A stretch of DNA of 9,911 nucleotides from contig DOWV01000046.1 in NCBI GenBank assembly GCA_003519375.1, positions 1-9,911 on the forward strand, read 5' to 3'. The stretch is from Bacteroidota bacterium (GTDB lineage: Bacteria; Bacteroidota; Ignavibacteria; UBA10030). The notes under the pieces were generated by a model. The model had not been told where the DNA came from. It was given only the letters and a program-made list of their open reading frames with translations, and ran no database searches. This document shows positions 1-7,600 of the stretch, in pieces. Position 1 is the stretch's first letter; each line of letters begins with the position of its first letter. The position numbers were made by a program, and so were the translations under genes.

Positions 1-12
1 GGTGCCCTCTGA

Positions 13-49
13 GGCGGGCAGGCAAAGGCCTGCCTGCCGGCAGGCAGGC
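13..49. repeat. G+C-rich palindromic intergenic repeat
   Basis: Positions 28-49 form a perfect 22-bp palindrome: GCCTGCCTGCC followed directly by its reverse complement. A further GGCAGGC at 17-23 can pair instead with GCCTGCC at 28-34 around an AAAG loop, so the element can fold in two mutually exclusive ways. It lies 3' of the minus-strand lipoprotein gene but is not followed by a T-tract in that direction, so it is a poor intrinsic terminator. Repeats of this CTGCC/GGCAG type are common as dispersed intergenic elements in environmental bacterial genomes; membership of such a family is inferred from general familiarity. Confidence 0.6.
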
Positions 50-124
50 GCGAAGCCGCAAAGGGGAAAGAGAATTGAATAGAGATGGGTATTTAGCCAC
101 AGAAGCCTTCTCTTATGAAAATGG

Positions 125-3100
125 TCAACGTGACGTAACTCTTAGGTATTTCAAAATCCCTTTCATGAGCTCCGTCCGGTTTTCTCCGCCCAGCACGGTC
201 TCGAACGGAAATCCCATCACCACGACGCCGTACGAATTCTTGTATCCGATGGCGGCCCCGAACTGGTTCTCTGCGTATCGGAAAATCTGCTGACTGCCTT
301 CGCGGGGTACGAGCGCATCGGGCGCTTCAACGGCATAGATGTCGCGGTTCAGCTCTGTGTTGAAGGAGAGAATCTTGTCTTTCGGATAGATGTCCTGATG
401 AACAGAAAAAACTTTTCCGGATTTCGAAGCATGTCCTGTCGACCAATCGAAATGCAGCACTTTCCATGCAAACCGGATGCTTGTACTGTCTTCCCTGGGA
501 TGCGAGAAGAGATCGGAGCCCGCATAGGCTCCCGAGATGAAGAGATTTCCTCCCTGTTCCGTATATGTCCTGATTGCTTCCTGCAGCGGACGAGGAAATG
601 TCCGGAACTGAACGTGTTGCGCCGAATCGCCGAACGCCTTCGGCCAATGCGTCTCCTTTTCTTTTCCCAGAATCAAATCGACAAACGTAAAATCGGTGAG
701 GCGGACCATCGAGTCAATCACCGCCTCACTGCTCGCCGAACAGAACGAGAGGCCGCAGTCGCGGAGAGACGAACCATGGAGAAATGGATAGTCGAATGAA
801 TTCCCCGCGATCGGTTTTCCTTCGTTGTCCGCATAACTCGCGCCATGACCGGGTCCATCGTTAGATCGATACAGGGACGCTTTTACAAAATCGAATTGCT
901 CACCGGTATAACCGAGTTCATACCGATCCGGAACCCCCCGGTCAATTCCCGGCATGAATCCCTCCAGGCCGTTCGACCCGACCGCCGCAGGTCCGGAGAT
1001 CCTGTGAAAGCCATTCACAATCAGTACGGGTCTTGGACCGTCCGGCTGACGGCAGACGGCTACGATCTCCGAAGGAAAGCTCTCGCCGCCGTCGTTGACA
1101 GCTGTGATTTTGAAGCTGTAGATCGTTCCCGGCTTCAGATTTCGGATCACGACCTTCGGCTCACCGACAAGTATTCCATTATCAAATCCACCATCCTCCA
1201 ACCTTGTATACACAAGGTAGTGCGTGGGCGACGCCGACGGTTCCAGTGGATCGAGACGTGCTTTCCACCGCAAGAGGGCGTTTTCTTCACCATCAAGTTC
1301 GGCGGCGACGTGCGTGACCGGCAGCGGCTGGACGACATACGGAGCATTCCGCTCCGAGGCGAGGAAGCGGAGTATCCCTTTGTAAATTGCCCGGGCTACA
1401 TCGAACCGAAAACGCGGGTCGAGCACGAATTTCATGTCGAGGAAGTTCTGGTGCGACAGCAGTTCCAGAAGCAATGACGGCATGTTGGGCCTGGTCGCCT
1501 CGCTGTACTCGGCATTCCGCAGCTGGCGGCGCCGCCAGGCCGGATCATATTTGGCCCGGATATCATCGACGACCTGTGTCTGCACGATATCGGCCAGATC
1601 GCGATTTGCGAGCCGGGAGACGCTGTCCGGGAACACCGTCGATCTCCGCAGATCCTGGATACTATAGATGGACAGAGTCCCGATCGTCGTGTCATTGTCC
1701 GTAATGCCCGCATCGGTGTGGAACGCGAGGGAAAGGTCGATGGGAATACCCAGACCCTTTTCATCCCTTTTCTTATTTGGACCCAACGGGGCGCCCGTCA
1801 GATAATTGAGGTATTCCGCACGGCTCTGATAATCATCCCGGTAATCATCTCTGCCGCCCGAAAGATCATAGACAAGCGAGTCGGGCATTCCGGCGAATTG
1901 CAGGTAGTAGCGGCTTCCTTCCACGTACTTCGGACGTCCGCTCGTTTTTCCGTTACGGGCGATAATGCCCATCCCGCCGCCAAACCGGACGGCATCAGCA
2001 GAGATCGTCCTTCCGGATTCGCGACTGTCGTTCGTCAGGACGACACTCCCTGTTTCACGGTCTCTTCCCGCCGCGAATTTGAACGTGCCGAGATAGATCC
2101 ACGTCCCGCCGCCGATTTGCTGGTTGACGAGAAACTCGGTCTGTCCGCCGAGATGATGAACGGTATAGCGCGCGTCACCCGCGTTCTCTTCCGAAAAACC
2201 GTACGACACATACACAGCGTACTCGCCGTTCTCAGGGATCAATGGAGTCCACGTTGCACCCGCGCTCGCGATCGTATCAGCCGGAACCGAGCGGTACGTT
2301 CCCTGCCTGAATGGATTGACACCCGGCCCGTAGGGAGGAGTGCCGACGGCAAATCCCGAATCCCGGCCCCCCCTCCATCCGCTGCCGCTCCAGACCGTTT
2401 CCGAGTAGCCAGTCGATGCGCTGTCATTGTCTACAAGCACTTCGTTTGTCTGGAAATCTCTTTCACGCGGGACGAAGACATTGGCGCCCGCCTGCTCCAG
2501 CGTCGGCACCAGGTACGGCAGAACGAACGATGTAGGAATGAGATCTTCGACCATCTGGAAGAGCCGCGGCCGCTGCCATTCCCACCGATCGAGGTCGCGG
2601 TTGTAGTACCAGCCGTGGCTGTTCCAGAGACCGATCGTCCGCCCGGCAAGTCCATTTCCAGGATGCCTGGGCTTGCTGATGTTTCGCACGATTGCCGGAA
2701 TATTCTCGGACCGCTTCAGCGGAAGGCGAAGCTGGTCATACTCTCTGAAGCTTCCGCGATAGATGTTGGGAACAAGCTGTTCGATGGGTCGGCGAAGGGT
2801 CCGGACCGAGAGCGTGTAGCCATTGAATGTGCCGTCGAAATAGGATTCTATCTGCCGGTACACCTCTTTTACGTTTTCGTTACGGTACGGGATCATCGAA
2901 AATGCATCGTTGAAGTGTACTTCTACGACTTTGTGTATCGAATCTATCCTCACCGTGTCGACGCGGGTCCGCGGCGGGAGCTCGAACGAGAATTTTCTCT
3001 GAACGACATCGGACCTGAATTCTGCAATTCGTTCTGCCGGTGGAGGGTGGTAGAGGCCGACGCTGCGAAACACCGCGCAGCCTGAGAGGGAAAGAAAAGA

Positions 3101-3139
3101 GAGAATACCAATGGCAATGAGATTTCGGATCTTCATCAT
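125..3139 (-). CDS. Lipoprotein: split N-acetylmuramoyl-L-alanine amidase with inserted golvesin-like domain, FN3 and C-terminal domain
   Basis: This 1004-aa envelope lipoprotein probably hydrolyses the bond between N-acetylmuramic acid and L-alanine in peptidoglycan. The start MMKIRNL leads into a lipoprotein signal with lipobox LSGC and lipidated Cys21. Residues 50-150 form an N-terminal domain. The first half of a zinc amidase follows (about 166-228) with LWNSHG (His175, candidate ligand Glu187) and SFVLPYLVPTLEQAGA. A golvesin/xanthan-lyase-like beta domain (about 235-395) interrupts it. The amidase resumes at AFHTDAG (His474), SRLANRDLA and SLLLELLS (Glu559, candidate catalytic acid), ending near 595. 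A fibronectin III domain spans about 605-697, and a Rossmann- or amidotransferase-like C-terminal domain (VLIVNGFHR, GGNLFISGAYAGSDLF, VVVMGFPFE) runs to the end. There is no T9SS sorting signal. It follows the membrane-protein gene by 46 bp on the same strand. No Shine-Dalgarno is evident, as is usual in Bacteroidota. Such proteins are often loosely annotated as xanthan lyase. The amidase fold is fairly secure; activity is inferred. Confidence 0.85.
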   Translation of the reverse strand: MMKIRNLIAIGILSFLSLSGCAVFRSVGLYHPPPAERIAEFRSDVVQRKFSFELPPRTRVDTVRIDSIHKVVEVHFNDAFSMIPYRNENVKEVYRQIESYFDGTFNGYTLSVRTLRRPIEQLVPNIYRGSFREYDQLRLPLKRSENIPAIVRNISKPRHPGNGLAGRTIGLWNSHGWYYNRDLDRWEWQRPRLFQMVEDLIPTSFVLPYLVPTLEQAGANVFVPRERDFQTNEVLVDNDSASTGYSETVWSGSGWRGGRDSGFAVGTPPYGPGVNPFRQGTYRSVPADTIASAGATWTPLIPENGEYAVYVSYGFSEENAGDARYTVHHLGGQTEFLVNQQIGGGTWIYLGTFKFAAGRDRETGSVVLTNDSRESGRTISADAVRFGGGMGIIARNGKTSGRPKYVEGSRYYLQFAGMPDSLVYDLSGGRDDYRDDYQSRAEYLNYLTGAPLGPNKKRDEKGLGIPIDLSLAFHTDAGITDNDTTIGTLSIYSIQDLRRSTVFPDSVSRLANRDLADIVQTQVVDDIRAKYDPAWRRRQLRNAEYSEATRPNMPSLLLELLSHQNFLDMKFVLDPRFRFDVARAIYKGILRFLASERNAPYVVQPLPVTHVAAELDGEENALLRWKARLDPLEPSASPTHYLVYTRLEDGGFDNGILVGEPKVVIRNLKPGTIYSFKITAVNDGGESFPSEIVAVCRQPDGPRPVLIVNGFHRISGPAAVGSNGLEGFMPGIDRGVPDRYELGYTGEQFDFVKASLYRSNDGPGHGASYADNEGKPIAGNSFDYPFLHGSSLRDCGLSFCSASSEAVIDSMVRLTDFTFVDLILGKEKETHWPKAFGDSAQHVQFRTFPRPLQEAIRTYTEQGGNLFISGAYAGSDLFSHPREDSTSIRFAWKVLHFDWSTGHASKSGKVFSVHQDIYPKDKILSFNTELNRDIYAVEAPDALVPREGSQQIFRYAENQFGAAIGYKNSYGVVVMGFPFETVLGGENRTELMKGILKYLRVTSR

Positions 3140-3185
3140 TTTGAGACGTGCGTGATAAAGGAATTTGAAGGGATGGCGGGTCCGC

Positions 3186-3662
3186 TCAGCCTTGGCCCGC
3201 CCGGGCGATAAGAAACTGTCGATAGAACTGCAAACTCCCGACGATCAGGACGATTCCCATGGCGGTGTAGGGAAGCGAAAACCAATATCCCGGGATCGAT
3301 GTACTCCTCAGCGCAAGGCCCAGACCAATCATCAGTGCAATGAGCAGGTAGCCGCGCCATGCCGTGAACGCAAAGAGACACACACGTTCGGGCAAGTCCG
3401 TAATGCGGTCGATGCTCCTCCGGACAATATGCATAAAGAGAAAGAGATACGCCGGGACCGCGAGTATCGCCCCCAGGACCTCGAGCTCAATCTCTGTTCC
3501 CATCGGCAACACTTCGAGCCAGACTTCGGCTCGCAGGCACAAAACAGTGCCGGCAATGGTCCACAGTCCCCCCGCGAGAACAAACAGGTAGCGACGCGGC
3601 ACTGCGGGATTCATGCGGGAAAGTAACGACTGAAGGGTCTGATTTGTCGGGAGGTCGTTCAT
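3186..3662 (-). CDS. Small four-helix membrane protein of unknown function
   Basis: I do not recognise a named family for this 158-aa protein. It has a short polar N-terminus (about 1-24) and four predicted membrane helices at roughly 25-49 (YLFVLAGGLWTIAGTVLCL), 62-82 (VLGAILAVPAYLFLFMHIV), 95-118 (LFAFTAWRGYLLIALMIGLG) and 125-149 (FSLPYTAMGIVLIVGSLQF). The second and third helices are joined by a charged loop, RRSIDRITDLPER. There is no signal peptide or enzyme motif. It lies 46 bp upstream of the lipoprotein amidase gene on the same strand and is probably co-transcribed with it, so a role in the envelope is possible but only inferred from position. The ATG at 3662 is the first start in frame, and a promoter-like sequence sits directly upstream, which supports this start. 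Confidence 0.75.
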   Translation of the reverse strand: MNDLPTNQTLQSLLSRMNPAVPRRYLFVLAGGLWTIAGTVLCLRAEVWLEVLPMGTEIELEVLGAILAVPAYLFLFMHIVRRSIDRITDLPERVCLFAFTAWRGYLLIALMIGLGLALRSTSIPGYWFSLPYTAMGIVLIVGSLQFYRQFLIARAGQG

Positions 3663-3667
3663 CGGCC

Positions 3668-3698
3668 GAAATATATGTCAGAAATCAAAGAGAACCAA
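3668..3698 (-). promoter_or_regulatory. Candidate Bacteroidota-type promoter for the membrane protein/lipoprotein pair
   Basis: On the minus strand, TTGG (3698-3695) is followed after exactly 19 bases by TATATTTC (3675-3668). This resembles the Bacteroidota primary sigma factor consensus, a TTTG-like -33 box, 19-bp spacer and TAnnTTTG -7 box, with one mismatch in each box. The -7 box ends five bases before the ATG at 3662, so transcription would begin at or just beside the start codon, giving a leaderless or nearly leaderless mRNA. The spacing is good, but this is a short motif and could be chance. Confidence 0.35.
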
Positions 3699-3756
3699 CC
3701 AATCCCAGAAAACGGTGCGAGAGTCAAGCCGCTAGCAGGAACGGACTTACGGGGGA

Positions 3757-3775
3757 ATAGTTCCGCCGGAACTAT
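3757..3775. promoter_or_regulatory. 19-bp perfect dyad, possible operator
   Basis: The sequence ATAGTTCCG, one central C, then CGGAACTAT is a perfect inverted repeat with 9-bp arms. It lies in the divergent intergenic region, 95 bp upstream of the minus-strand membrane-protein start and 345 bp upstream of the cold shock gene start. It is 16 bp before a sigma-70-like TTGTAA box on the plus strand. A one-base centre is too tight for an RNA hairpin with full pairing but typical of a dimeric regulator's DNA site. The regulator is unknown, and no regulator gene is in the window. Confidence 0.45.
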
Positions 3776-3791
3776 CAAATGTCGATTATCG

Positions 3792-3820
3792 TTGTAAGAG
3801 GTGCGGATATTCAGTATCTT
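3792..3820 (+). promoter_or_regulatory. Weak candidate promoter toward the cold shock gene
   Basis: TTGTAA (3792-3797) and TATCTT (3815-3820) are separated by 17 bp, a sigma-70-like arrangement with four of six matches in each box. If used, it would give a leader of about 290 bases before the cold shock ORF, which is long but not unheard of for cold shock genes. No closer promoter with a TAnnTTTG box was found between 3780 and 4110. Treat this as a weak suggestion. Confidence 0.2.
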
Positions 3821-4007
3821 ATAAGTGTCAAACAACAGTACACCGTTTCTTCTCATAGAGAGCCTGTTCAGCACTTTTTGTGCGGAGCAGGAACGCCTCT
3901 GGAAACAGCCGCTCACACGATCTGCTTTGCTGGCGTGATACTAAAGCGGAACCGCTGACGAACGCACGAACACCTTCCAAGGTCGAACGCCGTTAATCAG
4001 TTGAGGC

Positions 4008-4089
4008 TCTCAGGCAAAATCCTGAGATGCGAAAAATAGTTTCTCGATCCGCAAGTTCGGCGTACACCTTGCCCGACGGTTGAGTCGGG
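4008..4089 (+). promoter_or_regulatory. Structured 5' leader of the cold shock gene (two hairpins)
   Basis: Two hairpins precede the cold shock ORF. The first has TCTCAGG (4008-4014), loop CAAAAT and CCTGAGA (4021-4027), a perfect 7-bp stem that gains two further G-C pairs (4006-4007 with 4029-4030) across a one-base bulge. The second has CCCGAC (4072-4077), loop GGTTGA and GTCGGG (4084-4089). The ribosome-binding region AAGAAAGGA (4103-4111) stays outside both stems. Cold shock mRNAs commonly carry structured leaders that control translation and stability with temperature; that role here is inferred. Confidence 0.4.
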
Positions 4090-4119
4090 TTGTCAACAAC
4101 ACAAGAAAGGACGTGTTCC

Positions 4120-4320
4120 ATGGAAAAAGGAACAGTCAAATGGTTCAACGCAGCTAAAGGTTTCGGTTTCATTTCACGCGCCGGTGGCGAAGATGTATTC
4201 GTCCACTTCAAGTCGATCAAGGGCGATGGTTACAAGAGCCTGAATGAAGGCGATACCGTCGAATTTGATGTCGAGAAGGGCCCCAAAGGCCTTCAGGCAG
4301 CGAACGTAACCGTGGTCTAA
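4120..4320 (+). CDS. CspA-family cold shock protein
   Basis: This 66-aa protein is a single cold shock domain, the usual length for CspA-type proteins. It would bind single-stranded RNA and DNA in the cytoplasm and act as an RNA chaperone. The family signature is clear: MEKGTVKWFNAAKGFGFI at the N-terminus with RNP1 (KGFGFI, residues 13-18) and RNP2 (VFVHF, 26-30), then YKSLNEGDTVEFDVEKGPKG and the closing AANVTVV strand. The ATG at 4120 is chosen over an in-frame ATG at 4090 because it gives the canonical MEKGTVKW start and follows a purine-rich AAGAAAGGA by eight bases. It appears monocistronic, with a structured leader upstream and a strong intrinsic terminator just after the stop. Its exact paralogue class (cspA, cspC and so on) cannot be decided. 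Confidence 0.96.
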   Translation: MEKGTVKWFNAAKGFGFISRAGGEDVFVHFKSIKGDGYKSLNEGDTVEFDVEKGPKGLQAANVTVV

Positions 4321-4342
4321 CGACCCGAAAAAGCTGTAACAG

Positions 4343-4385
4343 AAAATCCCGTCCGGACAAAAGTCCGGGCGGGATTTTTCTTTTT
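4343..4385 (+). terminator. Strong intrinsic terminator of the cold shock gene
   Basis: A 16-bp stem with arms 4343-4358 and 4363-4378 closes an AAAA tetraloop, with a single G-T (G·U) wobble among otherwise perfect pairs. The core is CCCGTCCGGAC pairing with GTCCGGGCGGG. It is followed by TCTTTTT. It begins 23 bases after the cold shock stop codon and should end that transcript, insulating the downstream protease gene. Confidence 0.93.
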
Positions 4386-4426
4386 GGTGAGGTCCCGCCT
4401 GGATGGCGGTGGAGAATATTACTGTG

Positions 4427-4508
4427 GCCGCAAAGCCTCCAAGGCACGAAGAAAAGATTCCAGTTCGTCGGCAAGGTTGAAACCTTCACGCCTTTGTGAC
4501 TTGGTGGC
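4427..4508. repeat. Imperfect inverted repeat, probable decayed intergenic element
   Basis: The 24 bases at 4427-4450 match the reverse complement of 4485-4508 at 17 of 24 positions by hand alignment, including AAGGC in the left arm against GCCTT in the right. The spacer contains a smaller stem, AAGGTT (4473-4478) with AACCTT (4481-4486). The words 'aaggcacgaagaaa' and 'cctttgtgacttggtggc' resemble a dispersed repeat often seen between genes in environmental genomes; this family link is from memory. The rest of 4386-4691 shows no convincing gene or promoter. Confidence 0.4.
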
Positions 4509-4691
4509 TCGTCCTTTCGGTCTTGTTTCTTGCATCCCTCCCCCCGTGTCGGTACATTGCCTCACAGCAGGATGGCCGGAAACCCGGGCCATTCAGGGAC
4601 TTTGAAAGCCGCAACATTTATCACGGCATCTGAAACGTGGGACCCTTTGGAAGTGTTATCTGGTAACAGGACCAACTGCGGAAAGGGATCT

Positions 4692-7600
4692 ATGCGCCAT
4701 CGTGTCTTGCTCGTTGTTTTCGCTCTTCTTGTTATGACGATTACTGCCTTCGGCGGTCAGAAGCAGGGTCAACACGCTGTCAAGCATCTGCCCCTCGACG
4801 GCGTTCCGGGTGTTGTCTTGAAGGACCGGGAGAACAGTCAGTATCTTCCCGACCGCGTGATCGTCAAGCTGATGCCCCAGGCCAGTTCATCGCTCTCGAA
4901 GTCGGCGTTCGGTATCGCCGCCGTTGACAGGATTCTTTCCCGGATCTCCGGAGTGTCCACCGCGAAGATGTTTCCGACAGCGTCCGCGGCCGTACGACCG
5001 GACGACGTGGATCTTTCCCGGATGTATACCGTCTCCTACTCCTCGCCCAACGATCCGTTCACACTTGCTGAAGAGCTTTCCCGGCTTCCCGAGGTTCAGT
5101 ACGCAGAGCCCTGGTTCATCTACCCTCTCGCACGGGGAGCTTTTATTCCGAATGATTCACTCTACAGCCAGCAATGGTCGCTGCAAAAGATCAATGCCGC
5201 CGCGGCGTGGAACTTCACCAAGGGTGATTCAACAATCGTCATTGCGATCGTCGACAGCGGCGTTGAATGGACGCATCCCGATCTTGCCGCAAACATCTGG
5301 ATCAATCCGGGCGAAACGGGTCTCGATACTCAGGGACGGAACAAACGGACGAACAGCTTCGATGACGACGGAAACGGGTATATCGATGATTGGCATGGAT
5401 GGGATTTCGTCGGAGCGAATTATGAAGCATTCATTCCAGGCATAACCACAGGAGACAACAATCCCACTCCCACGGGATTCAATAACGATCACGGGACTCA
5501 CGTTGCCGGGATCGCCGCGGCAGTCACAGACAACAGAATCGGCGTTGCTTCGCTTGCATCCAACTGCCGCATCCTGCCGGTCAAATGCAGCGCAGACAAC
5601 GATGCACGCGGCAACGGCAGCGCCTATGTACTGGCCGGTTACACAGGCATTGCATACGCTGCGACGATGGGCGCCGCTGTGATCAATTGCAGCTGGGGTG
5701 GCGATGGGGGTTCGCAGGTCGAGCAGGATGTCATCGATTTCGCGAGCCAGCACGGCGCCCTGGTGGTTGCAGCGGCCGGCAACAATTCCTCCGAGAATTT
5801 CTTTTCGCCGGCTTCCTATCGCAACGTGCTGAGCGTTGCCGCAACGGACAGGAACGATGTGCGGGGGTGGTTCTCCAATTATGGTGATAATGTCGATATT
5901 TCCGCGCCGGGAGTCGCAATCTGGAGCACGCTCTACCCAGGCACCTATAACAGCGACACCGATCCCTTTCGCCTGCCCTGGGACGGCACTTCCATGGCGA
6001 GTCCGTTGGCTGCCTCTCTCGCGGCGATCGTCCACGCCAAATTCCCGGCCTATACAAATCTCCAGGTTGCAGAACAAATTCGTGTAACGTGTGACGACAT
6101 TTCAGCTGCGAATCCTTCCTATGCCGGCCGCCTCGGCCGGGGAAGAATCAATGCCTTGAGCGCATTGACGGTGACGAATCTGCCCTCCGTGCGACTCCAG
6201 TCATTCACCGTCAACGACACCCCGGGCGGCAACGGCAACGGTTATGCTGAACCGGGCGAGACAGTGAACATCACGTGCACCTTCAAGAATTATCTCCTTC
6301 CTACTTCGATCGGAGCGGTCATCTCGATTTCCACCGACTCGCCGTACCTGACGGTCACCCAGGGTTCGATGAGCGTCCCGCAGCTGGGCACATTGGACAC
6401 CATCAGAACGACGAATCCTTTCCGTGTCTCCATCCGCGATAGCGTGCCGCAAAGTTACAATGCCCGCATCAAGGTGACATTGACGGATGGAGCGTTTACC
6501 GACAGCCATTACATAACCTTTCTTGTCAATCCGACGTTTGCGACTCAGAACGTGAACGCCATTCAACTCACTCTCGCAAACAACGGCCGGCTGGGGTACT
6601 TCGATTATCCGGAGAACCAACTCGGCGTCGGGTTTATATTCAATGGAACAAACCATCTGTTTGAAGGCGGACTCATTCTTGGCACAGGGCCCGTGCGCAT
6701 CGTTGATGTCGTTAGAAATGAGACTGCCCAGGACGCGGATTTTTTCTCGCGTGATTTCTATACACTGCAGACTCCCGGCGTCATTTCAGATCAGGACGGC
6801 CTGACACGATTCAACGACAGCGCTGCGGCTCCCACGAGCCGGATCGGCATCCGGATCACCATGCATTCGTATGCCTACTCCGACCCGGTCGATTCCAAGT
6901 ACATCATTCTTGCGTACGATGTCACCAACATTACGTCAGGTCCCATTGCCAATCTCTACGCCGGAATTTTCCTCGACTGGGATATCGGAGTAAGCAATAC
7001 CGAAATTGGCCAGAATTATTCACGCTATGATTCCACGCGCAGTCTCGGCTATGCTTACAGCCTTACAACGCAGGGCCGTCGGGAGTATCTCGGCCTGCGT
7101 GCGCTCGATAGCGCCGCTTCGTTCAGATCACTCGTGAACGCACTCGGCATCGATCTCTCGAAGGCGGCCAAATGGAACTGGCTGAGCGCCGGATTCAAAG
7201 CAACCGATGCCGGACCGGCAGATATTCACCAGGTTCTTGCCTCGGGTCCCTATACGCTGCAAGCGGGGGCAACGCAGACAATTCCTTTCGCGCTGATCGC
7301 GGGAGACAGTTCCCTGGCAAATATCCAACAGAACGCGGACGCCGCAAAGCGGAAATGGCTTTCGATCAAGACGCCCGTTGGAATTGCGGAAGATCCGCCG
7401 GGTGCGCCGCAGGCATTCAAGCTCGAGCAAAACTATCCAAACCCGTTTAATCCGACAACAGCAATCAGCTATCAGTTGCCTGCCCCGAGCGGAGTCGAGG
7501 GGTCAGCTGTCAGCTTCGTGAACCTCAAAGTGTATGACGTGTTGGGCAGAGAGGTAGCCACTCTTGTCGATGGGGCACGAGCTGCAGGAGTTCATACCGC

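Noticed and set aside
845..1477. Plus-strand open frame of 210 codons
   Set aside because: It is fully antisense to the lipoprotein's fibronectin and amidase region, with no plausible start context or motif.
1718..3085. Long plus-strand open frame of 455 codons opposite the lipoprotein gene
   Set aside because: It lies wholly antisense to a gene with a clear signal peptide and recognisable domains; its translation is rich in Arg, Pro and Ser with no motif, typical of a shadow frame in G+C-rich DNA.
3659..3916. Minus-strand open frame of 85 codons in the divergent intergenic region
   Set aside because: It overlaps the proposed promoter and the 19-bp dyad, shows no motif, and abuts the membrane-protein start in another frame.
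4530..4691. 54-codon N-terminal extension of the protease
   Set aside because: It would place polar, Pro- and Gly-rich sequence before a good signal peptide, and the purine-rich site GGAAAGGGA supports the ATG at 4692.
5229..6077. Minus-strand open frame of 282 codons opposite the protease
   Set aside because: It is antisense to the S8 catalytic domain, and its Cys- and Arg-rich translation shows no fold or motif.
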